The notes under the pieces are model-generated. The model did not search any database. It was not told the DNA's origin and saw only the letters and a list, made by a program, of their open reading frames with translations. 64,000 nt of DNA from Tenacibaculum sp. 190524A05c (lineage in GTDB: Bacteria; Bacteroidota; Bacteroidia; Flavobacteriales; Flavobacteriaceae). Below are positions 15,154 to 22,741 of the stretch, one piece after another (positions within the stretch are counted from its first letter, which is position 1; every line of letters begins with the position of its first letter). The translations under genes were made by a program, and so were the position numbers. The stretch spans positions 276,501 through 340,500 of the forward strand of contig NZ_OZ038523.1 of assembly GCF_964036595.1 (NCBI RefSeq), in the 5' to 3' direction.

Positions 15154-16542
15154 GTGAAATTATCAAATTACACATCTGAATTTAAGTACAATTGGAAGTT
15201 AGCAGCTCCCGTTATGCTAGGAATGTTAGGACATACTTTTGTGAGTTTTGTCGATAACATTATGGTAGGACAATTAGGAACAGCGGAATTAGCAGCAGTT
15301 TCATTGGGTAATAGTTTTATGTTCATTGCAATGTCACTTGGTATTGGGTTTTCAACAGCTATTACTCCGTTAATTGCAGAGGCAGATGCTGCCGAAAATT
15401 TCAATAAAGCGAAATCTACATTTAAGCATGGTTTGTTTTTATGTACAACTTTAGGAATTCTAATGTTTTTAATGGTTTTCTTTTCTAAACCATTATTGTA
15501 TTTCATGAAGCAACCCGTTGAGGTGGTAGAATTGGCTATTCCATATTTAGATTTAGTTGCTTTTTCCTTAATTCCGTTGATTGTATTCCAGGCTTTTAAA
15601 CAATTTAGTGATGGAATGTCTATGACTAGATATCCCATGTATGCTACAATTGTTGCAAACGTGGCGAATGTTCTGTTAAACTATTTATTAATTTTTGGAA
15701 AGTTTGGTTTTCCTAAGATGGGTATAATTGGAGCTGCTTACGGAACTTTACTTTCACGATTTATAATGGTAATCTATTTATGGTGGTTATTAACTCAAAA
15801 AGACAGAACTAAAAAGCTAGTAACAAATATTAAATTATTTGTTTTAGATAGTGTAATGTTGAAGAAAATTATAGGATTAGGAGCTCCGAGTGCAATGCAA
15901 ATGTTTTTTGAAGTTGCGATTTTCACAGCAGCGATCTGGTTAAGTGGTTTGTTAGGGAAAAATCCACAAGCGGCAAATCAAATTGCATTGAATTTATCAT
16001 CAATGACATTTATGGTTGCCATGGGATTAAGTGTTGCAGCTATGGTTAGAGTAGGAAATCAGAAAGGATTAAAAAATTATATAGAGTTACGAAGAATTGC
16101 TTTTTCAATATTTTTATTGGGAGTCCTATTGGCAATCGGATTTGCAATTATCTTCTTTCTATTCCACAAAAGTTTACCAAACATTTATGTGGATTTAAAC
16201 GATGCGAAGAACTATGCGGATAATATGGAAGTAATTAAGATAGCTTCTACATTATTAATTGCTGCAGCGTTTTTCCAAATAAGCGATAGTATTCAAGTAA
16301 TGGTTCTAGGAGCTTTAAGAGGATTGCAAGATGTAGCTATTCCAACATTAATAACTTTTATAGCCTATTGGTTAATTGGTTTCCCGGTAAGTTATTTTCT
16401 AGGAAAGGAAGAAGCTTATGGAAGCTTTGGAATTTGGTTAGGCCTTTTAGCAGGTTTAACTTCTGCATCAATATTACTATTTTTGCGATTCAATTACTTA
16501 ACACAAAAATTGATTAAAACAAAACATAATGAACTTACCTAA
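15154..16542 (+). CDS. MATE-family efflux transporter (NorM type)
   Basis: This 462-residue multidrug/Na+ or H+ antiporter of the inner membrane starts with GTG at 15154, preceded by AAAAGGAAAG, one of the few Shine-Dalgarno-like stretches here. It has twelve predicted membrane helices in two halves. Family motifs near the N-terminus include WKLAAPVMLGMLGHTFVSFV, DNIMVGQLGTAELAAVSLGN, and later MQMFFEVAIFTAAIWLSGLLG and GALRGLQDVAIPT. It is divergent from tpx and shares the 90-base intergenic region. The small acidic gene at 16529 overlaps its end by 14 bases and is probably co-transcribed. Substrate unknown. Confidence 0.93.
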   Translation: MKLSNYTSEFKYNWKLAAPVMLGMLGHTFVSFVDNIMVGQLGTAELAAVSLGNSFMFIAMSLGIGFSTAITPLIAEADAAENFNKAKSTFKHGLFLCTTLGILMFLMVFFSKPLLYFMKQPVEVVELAIPYLDLVAFSLIPLIVFQAFKQFSDGMSMTRYPMYATIVANVANVLLNYLLIFGKFGFPKMGIIGAAYGTLLSRFIMVIYLWWLLTQKDRTKKLVTNIKLFVLDSVMLKKIIGLGAPSAMQMFFEVAIFTAAIWLSGLLGKNPQAANQIALNLSSMTFMVAMGLSVAAMVRVGNQKGLKNYIELRRIAFSIFLLGVLLAIGFAIIFFLFHKSLPNIYVDLNDAKNYADNMEVIKIASTLLIAAAFFQISDSIQVMVLGALRGLQDVAIPTLITFIAYWLIGFPVSYFLGKEEAYGSFGIWLGLLAGLTSASILLFLRFNYLTQKLIKTKHNELT

Positions 16543-16753
16543 ATTTTTATTAGCGGATAATAGTAATCACCCAGAAGATATTTTCGTATTACATACTGAA
16601 TATCCTCGTTTTTTAATCAATTTGAAAGATGATGAAGTAGAATGGTTTGAGGATTTAGAAGGGGAGAATGAACAAGAACTTGCAAATGAATTGGAAAGTC
16701 TAATAGAACAAGCAGGAGAATTCTATGATTCTGAAATGGAAGGATTAGAATAA
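16529..16753 (+). CDS. Small acidic conserved protein of unknown function
   Basis: This is a 74-residue, strongly acidic protein: after MNLPKFLLADNSNHPEDIFV and LHTEYPRFLINL it is rich in Asp and Glu (WFEDLEGENEQELANELESL). There is no signal peptide or membrane segment. Its start lies inside the last codons of the MATE gene (14-base overlap), so translation is probably coupled. It is followed at once by a terminator. I recognise it only as the kind of small conserved hypothetical found in Flavobacteriaceae. The gene's reality rests on the overlap, the terminator and its length. Confidence 0.7.
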   Translation: MNLPKFLLADNSNHPEDIFVLHTEYPRFLINLKDDEVEWFEDLEGENEQELANELESLIEQAGEFYDSEMEGLE

Positions 16754-16758
16754 AATAT

Positions 16759-16790
16759 AAAGGTTCGATTGTAGTTAATCGAACCTTTTT
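16759..16790 (+). terminator. Intrinsic terminator of the MATE transcript
   Basis: The stem AAAGGTTCGATT / AATCGAACCTTT has a 6-base loop (GTAGTT), followed by a T run. It lies six bases after the stop of the small acidic gene. Confidence 0.88.
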
Positions 16791-16839
16791 TTTGCAATTT
16801 AACGTCTTCCCCCAATGAAGTTAAATGCATATAATATGT

Positions 16840-17883
16840 TTATAGATTTTCCACAATATTGAAAGCTCTTCTTACAGCTCCTTCCATATATCCTCCAAAC
16901 TCTTTTGATGTTTCACTTCCGGAAATAAGTAATTGTCCATTTAAAAATGATTTTTGATATATGCTATGTCCATTATGTTGATGTGGCATTATAAATTGAT
17001 TATCAGGAAAAGTTGATAATTCTTCATTTCTCCAAACCTTTTCTTCATAAGAGATATGTTGAGTTGCTTCTTCACCAAAGAATTTTATCAACTGATCTAT
17101 TACTTTTTGTTTTCTTTGTTCTAGGCTTAAAGGAGCTAGAGCTCCATTTAGGAATCCCATTAAAGCAAAACCATTATCCGAAGCATTGCTATGATCGTAT
17201 AGTTCAGTAAAGGGACCAACATTACTAAACGCAACTCCAGAAAGACCATTTTTTCTCCAAAAAGGTGTGTCATAAACAACAGAAAACTTAATCGAATCTC
17301 TCATCCAAGTATGCGTTTTATTGGCAATTTGAATTACATCACTAGGTAATTCAGGAGAGAATTGAATAGAATTCACCAATAATTTTGGAGGCAAGGTTGA
17401 AATTACGGTATCGCAGTAATAAGTTGAATTTGTTGTTTTAACTAGAATTTTATCACCTGAGCTATTAATGTCTGAGACCTTCTCATTTAAAAGAATGCAT
17501 CTTTGTAATTCATTCGAAAGTTTATCGAGTAGAGCAGAAGTACCTCCATCAATTCTATAACTAATTTCCTGATTTGGTGGTAATTTGAATCTTTGTGGTG
17601 GATTGGCACTCATGGCTTCAAATAATGCATCACCCTCCATTTGCTGCTCAAATAGGTTTGCATTTAATTCTTTACATAAATTGAGAAGGAATGTATTATA
17701 TTTCCATAACCATGTTGCACCTAGCTCAATAGGAGCAGACCCAATTTTTTTAGTATATATTCTTCCACCAAGTCTTGAGTTGGCTTCAAGAATTTTAATT
17801 GAATAGTTTCCTTTCTTTTTTAATAGATAGCCAGTAACTAATCCAGATAATCCTCCGCCAATTATTAGAATCTCTTTTTTCAT
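16840..17883 (-). CDS. Flavin-dependent amine oxidase family protein
   Basis: This is a 347-residue FAD enzyme. The dinucleotide-binding motif at the N-terminus is IIGGGLSGLVTGYLLKKKG, with the second FAD motif SRLGGRIYT about 20 residues later. ELGATWLW, YRIDGGTSALLDKL, TVISTLPPKLL and the C-terminal LLISGSETSKEFGGYMEGAV (FAD contact) are typical of monoamine-oxidase-type proteins. It lacks a signal peptide. It is shorter than most members (about 400-450), mainly in the substrate domain. It follows the tetR-SDR-AhpD transcript but is separated from it by a terminator only 7-14 bases before its start codon. Substrate unknown. Confidence 0.85.
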   Translation of the reverse strand: MKKEILIIGGGLSGLVTGYLLKKKGNYSIKILEANSRLGGRIYTKKIGSAPIELGATWLWKYNTFLLNLCKELNANLFEQQMEGDALFEAMSANPPQRFKLPPNQEISYRIDGGTSALLDKLSNELQRCILLNEKVSDINSSGDKILVKTTNSTYYCDTVISTLPPKLLVNSIQFSPELPSDVIQIANKTHTWMRDSIKFSVVYDTPFWRKNGLSGVAFSNVGPFTELYDHSNASDNGFALMGFLNGALAPLSLEQRKQKVIDQLIKFFGEEATQHISYEEKVWRNEELSTFPDNQFIMPHQHNGHSIYQKSFLNGQLLISGSETSKEFGGYMEGAVRRAFNIVENL

Positions 17884-17889
17884 ATGTTT

Positions 17890-17927
17890 AAAAAAAGTAA
17901 AGTCAATAGTACAAATATTGACTTTAC
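17890..17927 (-). terminator. Intrinsic terminator after the AhpD-like gene
   Basis: The stem GTAAAGTCAAT / ATTGACTTTAC (11 bp, perfect) has a 9-base loop and is followed on the minus strand by seven T residues (17896-17890). It ends the tetR-SDR-AhpD-like transcript and abuts the amine oxidase start at 17883. Confidence 0.85.
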
Positions 17928-17938
17928 CTAAAATTGTA

Positions 17939-18277
17939 TTAATCTATAGTATGAGTTCCATGAGTAACCGCAGCTCCTGCTCTTAGTGCAGCTGCTACAA
18001 AGGTAGCTTCAGCTATTTCCTCTTGTGTTGCTCCAGCTTTTAATGCTTTTTGTTTATGAATCTCTAAACAATAAACACATTGTGTGCTTAATGCAACACC
18101 CAAAGCTATAAGTTCTTTATATTTTGCTGGAATCGCTCCGTCTTCCATAGCTATTTTATCGAACTGCTGAAAAGCCTCCATTGGTTTCGGGGCTTTTTTA
18201 CCAAGGTTACCTAACTTTGAAAAAAGCTCTTTAATTGTTAAATGCATTGACTTACTATTTTTAGTTTCTTCCTGCAA
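17939..18277 (-). CDS. Carboxymuconolactone decarboxylase / AhpD-like protein
   Basis: This 112-residue protein is all-alpha with the AhpD redox motif [13 protein letters not shown]: a C-x2-C pair plus the His four residues on. It is preceded by [12 protein letters not shown] and followed by [20 protein letters not shown]. Such proteins act as alkylhydroperoxidases or decarboxylases, and many are oxidative-stress accessory proteins. It starts 17 bases inside the end of the SDR gene, so the two are translationally coupled and share the TetR control seen upstream. The actual reaction is not determinable. Confidence 0.88.
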   Translation of the reverse strand: MQEETKNSKSMHLTIKELFSKLGNLGKKAPKPMEAFQQFDKIAMEDGAIPAKYKELIALGVALSTQCVYCLEIHKQKALKAGATQEEIAEATFVAAALRAGAAVTHGTHTID

Positions 18278-19007
18278 TTACACCACCATCAACATCCCAG
18301 ATAGCTCCTGTTACCCAAGAAGACTTATCAGATAATAAGAATGTAATACTATTGGCAACATCATCAGCTAATCCGTTCCTTCCTATTGGATGGAAAGCAT
18401 TAAATCCTTCTAAGGCTTCATCAGCTGCACTTTTACTTCCGAATACTCCATGATATACTGGTGTTTGAACAACAGCAGGAGATACAGCGTTTACACGAAT
18501 ATTGTAGTCTGCCAATTCCATAGCTAAATGTTGAGTTAATGAATGTAAACCTGCTTTTTGCATAGAATAGGCAGAAGAAGGAGTTGCCTTAACAGCTTGT
18601 TTTGCCCACATAGAACCAACATTTACAATTGCACCTCCATTTGTTTCTTTCATTTTTTTAGACGCGGCTTGCGTAATAAAAAAGAAACCTCTGTTCAAAT
18701 CTAAATAAGAATCATAGTCCTTTACGGTGTGATCTAAGAAAGGTTTAGGCCCAAAAATTCCTGAAGCGTTAACTAGAAAGTCAACATTATCAAGTTCATT
18801 AATTTTCGTTACTAGTTGAGAAACCTCTGTTCTATTCGTAATATCAACTTTATGTTTTACTAAGTTATTTTGATCTTCCACTTTATCAATACTTCTTCCT
18901 ACAATATGTACCGTAGCGCCGTCATTAAGTAATTGTTGAGTAGTTGCATAACCAATTCCGCTTGTACCACCCACAACGATGGCTACTTTATTTTTAAAAT
19001 TATTCAT
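18261..19007 (-). CDS. SDR-family NAD(P)-dependent oxidoreductase
   Basis: This is a Rossmann-fold dehydrogenase of about 248 residues. I chose the ATG at 19007 ([14 protein letters not shown]). A longer frame from 19085 would add 26 residues that run across the TetR operator and the end of tetR. The cofactor motif is [17 protein letters not shown] has the catalytic Ser, and [10 protein letters not shown] has Y-x3-[11 protein letters not shown] and the C-terminal [14 protein letters not shown] complete the classical SDR pattern. It lies directly downstream of tetR with an operator-like palindrome (19033-19046) in between, and overlaps the AhpD-like gene. Substrate unknown; the set-up resembles a stress- or compound-induced detoxification unit. 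Confidence 0.92.
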   Translation of the reverse strand: MNNFKNKVAIVVGGTSGIGYATTQQLLNDGATVHIVGRSIDKVEDQNNLVKHKVDITNRTEVSQLVTKINELDNVDFLVNASGIFGPKPFLDHTVKDYDSYLDLNRGFFFITQAASKKMKETNGGAIVNVGSMWAKQAVKATPSSAYSMQKAGLHSLTQHLAMELADYNIRVNAVSPAVVQTPVYHGVFGSKSAADEALEGFNAFHPIGRNGLADDVANSITFLLSDKSSWVTGAIWDVDGGVIAGRN

Positions 19008-19032
19008 GTGTTTGTATTTAATTATTAAATGA

Positions 19033-19046
19033 ACAGACAAGTCTGT
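19033..19046. promoter_or_regulatory. TetR operator-like palindrome before the SDR gene
   Basis: ACAGACAAGTCTGT is an inverted repeat (ACAGAC / GTCTGT) 26 bases before the SDR start. It shares the 12-base core AGACAA-[GC]-TCTGT with the site upstream of tetR at 19641-19660. Confidence 0.7.
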
Positions 19047-19066
19047 ATTTTTTGTTGTAAAATTTT

Positions 19067-19621
19067 TTAAATTATTTTTTCGCAAATTCCTTTAGCTTGG
19101 TCTATAGGCCATTGATCTTGGTGTAAATGACTTTCTGCCACAGCACTTTCGTATAATAAATAGATTTGTTTAGCTAATGTTTCTGTTTCAATTTTAGAAA
19201 GGTCTAGATTATCAGCAATTAAGTCAGCAATAAAATCAATAAGCTGATTTTTTTGAGTTTGAATCTCAGTTCTTATTCTTTCATTCTCTTTAGGAATTTC
19301 AGAAACTGTTTTAATACACCAACATCCGTTAAAATCCTTTTCTTTAAAGAATAAACCTAAAAAATCAAATACTGCCAATACTTGATCTTGACCTTTAGTT
19401 TTTGATAAACAAAATTCTTTAATATCATATGTGAACTTTGCATGTTTATACCTTAAGTAAGCAAGACAGATATCTTCTTTAGATTTGAAATGATTATACA
19501 AAGTAGCCTTAGCTATTCCTGATTCAGAAATAATTTCATTAATACCTGTTGAATTATATCCATTTCTATAAAATAGAGTAGAAGCTGTTATAATAATATG
19601 TTGTCGTACATCCCGTTTCAC
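19067..19621 (-). CDS. TetR/AcrR-family transcriptional regulator
   Basis: This is a 184-residue protein with a GTG start at 19621. The N-terminal helix-turn-helix is classic: [20 protein letters not shown], then [20 protein letters not shown] and EDICLAYL (about 9-55). The C-terminal ligand/dimer domain contains [14 protein letters not shown], a pair of cysteines at the position of the FxGC motif common in this subfamily. It probably represses itself and the downstream SDR and AhpD-like genes, because twin operator-like sites flank it (19641-19660 and 19033-19046). An exact -7 box lies four bases before the GTG, so the mRNA may be leaderless. Inducer unknown. Confidence 0.93.
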   Translation of the reverse strand: MKRDVRQHIIITASTLFYRNGYNSTGINEIISESGIAKATLYNHFKSKEDICLAYLRYKHAKFTYDIKEFCLSKTKGQDQVLAVFDFLGLFFKEKDFNGCWCIKTVSEIPKENERIRTEIQTQKNQLIDFIADLIADNLDLSKIETETLAKQIYLLYESAVAESHLHQDQWPIDQAKGICEKII

Positions 19622-19625
19622 AATA

Positions 19626-19633
19626 CAAAGATA
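19626..19633 (-). promoter_or_regulatory. -7 promoter box of tetR, abutting its start
   Basis: The minus strand reads TATCTTTG, an exact TAnnTTTG match, four bases before the GTG start. The operator at 19641-19660 lies just upstream, covering the -33 region, which suits repression. Confidence 0.55.
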
Positions 19634-19640
19634 TAATAAA

Positions 19641-19660
19641 AATAGACAACTCTGTCTATT
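19641..19660. promoter_or_regulatory. TetR operator-like palindrome upstream of tetR
   Basis: AATAGACA-ACTC-TGTCTATT is a perfect 8-bp inverted repeat. The core AGACAACTCTGT matches the site at 19035-19046 at 11 of 12 bases. It overlaps the stop codon of the membrane protein gene at 19656. Confidence 0.7.
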
Positions 19661-20918
19661 TTTCTAAAAAAAACGGAAAACTCCAATTAAAGAGATTACC
19701 TTTCTTAACAGAAATATTGTTTTTACCAGGTTTTAAATTAGAAGTATTAATGTATGCGATTACTCCTTGTTGCCTGGTTTTTTCATGGTTTCTCCTCACG
19801 ATTTCTGGGTTAATAATAGTATCGTTAACTTTTATAGAAATGTAATTTTTATAACATTGATCTAAAAGCTTACTTTTTTCTTCTTCTTTTAATCCTTTTG
19901 ATTTATAATTACAAAGCTCTTTTGCTTTATTTCTTTCGTGAAGAAAAAGCGGTATAAAGACTTTCATTATCTGTTTATTAATAATATCAGATTCTATTTC
20001 TGGATTTATTAGAAAGGTGTTCTCTTCATTATTTATTTTATAGTATCCCGCACTTGCAATACTTTTTGACATATATTTCTTAGGATTACTCAAGAAGATA
20101 ATGTTGGTATTCTTATAATGATAGAATACAACAAATCCACCACCAATTAGTAAAATAAACATAAATTGAAGTACTCTTTTTGTTCTTTTTACCCTTGAAG
20201 TCAATACCATATTAACTTGTAATATTGATTTATATAAAGGACCAAACATTATTGTAGAAACTAATTTATTTACTTTAAATGCAAATATTTGGAGTTTATA
20301 TTTTTCATGGTTCATTTTAAGGTTAGCCAAGAATCCACTAATCATCTGTAGAATTAAGAGGAAACCAAAAACCCAAATTGGTAAAACCAAAATGAAATGT
20401 GGTATTATATCTAAAAAACCATTATAAAATAACAAGTAAATACTAAATATAATTGCGGCATTAGCATATATTAAAAGGAAAACAAAGGCTACTGAGAAAA
20501 TAACACTACAAAGTTTATCAACCTTTTCTATAGAATCTTTTATAGTTGGTAGTATCGATACTAATCTCTTGGCATAAATCTTAGAAAAAAGACTATCCTT
20601 AATACTATAATCAGGATAAACAGAATTTAATCCCACTAAACCAATCCAATATGCTCTCAGCGCAAAATGGATTAAAAAAAGAGAAACTAAAAGGCTTACT
20701 GCCAATAAACCTAAATAAATAATTATATAAGAAGGTCTGTACAAATCAGGATTTAAAATATTAATAAAAGTATTCGTAACCCAACCCACAATATCAAATA
20801 GTTTGAATGTACCAAATATGGCAACAGCAGAGACCAATAGTTCGGCTTCCCAGCTTTCATCTTTTAGACGTTGTAGCCAATGTTTAGAAGAGTCTTTTTT
20901 CGTTTCGTTAGCTTCCAT
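19656..20918 (-). CDS. Multi-pass membrane protein of unknown function
   Basis: This is a 420-residue protein. After a charged N-terminus (SSKHWLQRLKDESWEAELL) there are about six hydrophobic segments: near 27-48, 63-88, 136-165, 170-190, and 248-268, with some uncertainty. The C-terminal third (about 280-420) is hydrophilic and beta-rich, probably periplasmic. I recognise no domain or catalytic motif. It ends exactly where the TetR operator begins and diverges from the DUF481 gene at 21012. Its start is supported by MEANETKKDS with the next gene upstream on the other strand. It is an orphan by neighbourhood. Confidence 0.6.
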   Translation of the reverse strand: MEANETKKDSSKHWLQRLKDESWEAELLVSAVAIFGTFKLFDIVGWVTNTFINILNPDLYRPSYIIIYLGLLAVSLLVSLFLIHFALRAYWIGLVGLNSVYPDYSIKDSLFSKIYAKRLVSILPTIKDSIEKVDKLCSVIFSVAFVFLLIYANAAIIFSIYLLFYNGFLDIIPHFILVLPIWVFGFLLILQMISGFLANLKMNHEKYKLQIFAFKVNKLVSTIMFGPLYKSILQVNMVLTSRVKRTKRVLQFMFILLIGGGFVVFYHYKNTNIIFLSNPKKYMSKSIASAGYYKINNEENTFLINPEIESDIINKQIMKVFIPLFLHERNKAKELCNYKSKGLKEEEKSKLLDQCYKNYISIKVNDTIINPEIVRRNHEKTRQQGVIAYINTSNLKPGKNNISVKKGNLFNWSFPFFLEK

Positions 20919-21011
20919 TTCTGTAGTATTTTCTGCGAATATAAAATTTTAGAATGAGATAAGTTTCATATTTGCTGTATCTTGCGCTGCATTATGTTAT
21001 ACTATATCGAG

Positions 21012-21770
21012 ATGAGAAAACTACTGTTTTGTACTTTGATATTCCCATTAGTGCTCTTGGCTCAAATTAATGAGAGCGATACGTTAAATTTTAAGGCTAA
21101 GCTTGCATTAACAGGTTTCTGGCAAGGAGGTAATGTTGAAACTTTAATTTTCAGAGCAAAATCGGATTTAAGCTTTAAACCATGGGGAAATACTGTGTTT
21201 AAAACTCAAAACTCATATGTATATCAAGAGTTTGGAAAGGAGAAGGCCGATGAAGATATTTTAAGTCTTAACTTTTTGTATTTTAATCCTAAAAGAAAGA
21301 TTTATCCTCTATTACTTGGTTTTGTCAGTACAAATTTCAGAAGAGAGATTAACCTAAGGTATTTGTTTGGAGGTGGAGTTACGTTTCAATTATTGAATAA
21401 AAAGAAGAATTGGTTAAAAATGTCTTTATCTAGTGAGTATGAACGAACCAATTTTAAAGAAACAAGTTTTAATACAACTCGTTATAATGGTGAAAAGTCT
21501 ATTAATACCTTAAGAGGAACTATTTGGTTAAATGGAAGGTATGAGCTGGTTCAAAATAAGATGATTCTTACACATGAGAGTTATTTTCAACCATCTCTAA
21601 TAAGAGGAGACAATTATCGATGGCAGGCTGATTTTGGTTTAGAATTTCCAATTTGGAAGTTTTTAAGTATAAAGGGGAACTACCTACATACTTTTGAAAG
21701 TATTGTTGTAGCTGATCAAAAAGAAGAAGATCAATTTTTAACATTAGGTTTTACACTCAAGACGTTTTAA
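21012..21770 (+). CDS. DUF481-domain outer-membrane protein
   Basis: This protein has about 252 residues. I chose the ATG at 21012, which gives a normal signal peptide (MRKLLFCTLIFPLVLLAQ); a longer frame from 20982 adds ten residues in front of it. The mature part is beta-rich with alternating hydrophobic strands (LALTGFWQGGNVETLIFRAK, NTVFKTQNSYVYQEFG, LRYLFGGGVTFQLL) and ends in a strand with terminal Phe (DQFLTLGFTLKTF), typical of outer-membrane barrels. DUF481 proteins are outer-membrane proteins of uncertain function, some linked to salt-stress or acid response. It has no clear operon partner. Confidence 0.75.
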   Translation: MRKLLFCTLIFPLVLLAQINESDTLNFKAKLALTGFWQGGNVETLIFRAKSDLSFKPWGNTVFKTQNSYVYQEFGKEKADEDILSLNFLYFNPKRKIYPLLLGFVSTNFRREINLRYLFGGGVTFQLLNKKKNWLKMSLSSEYERTNFKETSFNTTRYNGEKSINTLRGTIWLNGRYELVQNKMILTHESYFQPSLIRGDNYRWQADFGLEFPIWKFLSIKGNYLHTFESIVVADQKEEDQFLTLGFTLKTF

Positions 21771-21845
21771 GCTCTATTAGAAATACATAACTCGTGTTTT
21801 AAGAATATTTTAAGAAGCAAAAAACAATTCTGTTTAGTTAATTTG

Positions 21846-21853
21846 TATATTTG
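21846..21853 (+). promoter_or_regulatory. Putative -7 promoter box of the GLPGLI/barrel operon
   Basis: TATATTTG is an exact TAnnTTTG match 20 bases before the GLPGLI gene start. No TTG sits at the usual -33 distance. Confidence 0.45.
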
Positions 21854-21873
21854 TTAAACAAAACTAACAAAAT

Positions 21874-22704
21874 ATGAGATCAACTATTCTAAAATTTCTA
21901 GGAATCATAATAATAATGGCATTTACTAAGCCAGAAGAAGTTCAACAATTTCAAGGAAAAGCAATTTATTTTTCTAAATCTAAAATGGAATTAGGAAGAT
22001 GGGGAGCAAGAATGAGTGAAGCTCAGAAAAAACAAATCAAAGCTCGTTTAAAGAATAGATTAGAGAAAGAATATGTCTTAAACTTCAATAAGAAAGAGTC
22101 GTATTTCATGGAAGAGGAGAAGATAGATGCTATTTCAGGAGCTACAGATTCTTGGGGTAAAAACTTTTCTCAAGGTAACCAATACAAGAATGTACAAGAC
22201 AATGAATTGGTGCAGAGTCAAGAATTTTATGGGAAACGTTTCTTAGTTAAAGATAAACTTCAAAAAATCGATTGGAAGATTGAGAAAGAATCGAAGAAAA
22301 TCGGAAACTATTTATGTTTTAAAGCAACAGCTACTATACCTTCTAAAGAATTAACATGGTATGATTTCGCTTGGAGTGATTTAAGGAAGGCTGAGAAAAA
22401 GAAGGATTCTTTAGGAAATGATATTGAGCCACAAATTGAAATGACTAAAGTAGAAGCTTGGTATACTCCACAAATTCCAGTAAGTCACGGACCTGGAGAA
22501 TACTGGGGGTTACCAGGATTAATTTTAGAAGTTACTACAGGAAATAGAGTAATGTTGTGTTCTAAAGTAGTAATTAACCCAAAAGATAAAATTGAGATTG
22601 AAGCTCCTGAAAAAGGAAAGGAAATAACAAAATTAGCTTACCAAGAAGTTATTAAAGGAAAGATGATAGAGATGAGAAATAACCGAGGAAGAAGAAGACG
22701 CTAA
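21874..22704 (+). CDS. GLPGLI-family protein
   Basis: This is a 276-residue exported protein with an N-terminal hydrophobic segment (FLGIIIIMAFTKP). The family signature is present as GEYWGLPGLILEV at about residues 211-223, preceded by VEAWYTPQIPVSHGP. The C-terminus is basic (RNNRGRRRR). GLPGLI proteins are specific to Bacteroidota, of unknown function, and are usually encoded just upstream of a TonB-dependent-receptor-like barrel, as here (37 bases before the gene at 22742). This pairing implies a joint role at the outer membrane. Confidence 0.9.
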   Translation: MRSTILKFLGIIIIMAFTKPEEVQQFQGKAIYFSKSKMELGRWGARMSEAQKKQIKARLKNRLEKEYVLNFNKKESYFMEEEKIDAISGATDSWGKNFSQGNQYKNVQDNELVQSQEFYGKRFLVKDKLQKIDWKIEKESKKIGNYLCFKATATIPSKELTWYDFAWSDLRKAEKKKDSLGNDIEPQIEMTKVEAWYTPQIPVSHGPGEYWGLPGLILEVTTGNRVMLCSKVVINPKDKIEIEAPEKGKEITKLAYQEVIKGKMIEMRNNRGRRRR

Positions 22705-22741
22705 TTCTTCATTCACATAAATTTCGATCAAACTATTCATC

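Noticed and set aside
19008..19085. N-terminal extension of the SDR protein
   Set aside because: It would cross the TetR operator and overlap the end of tetR; the Rossmann fold begins right after the ATG at 19007.
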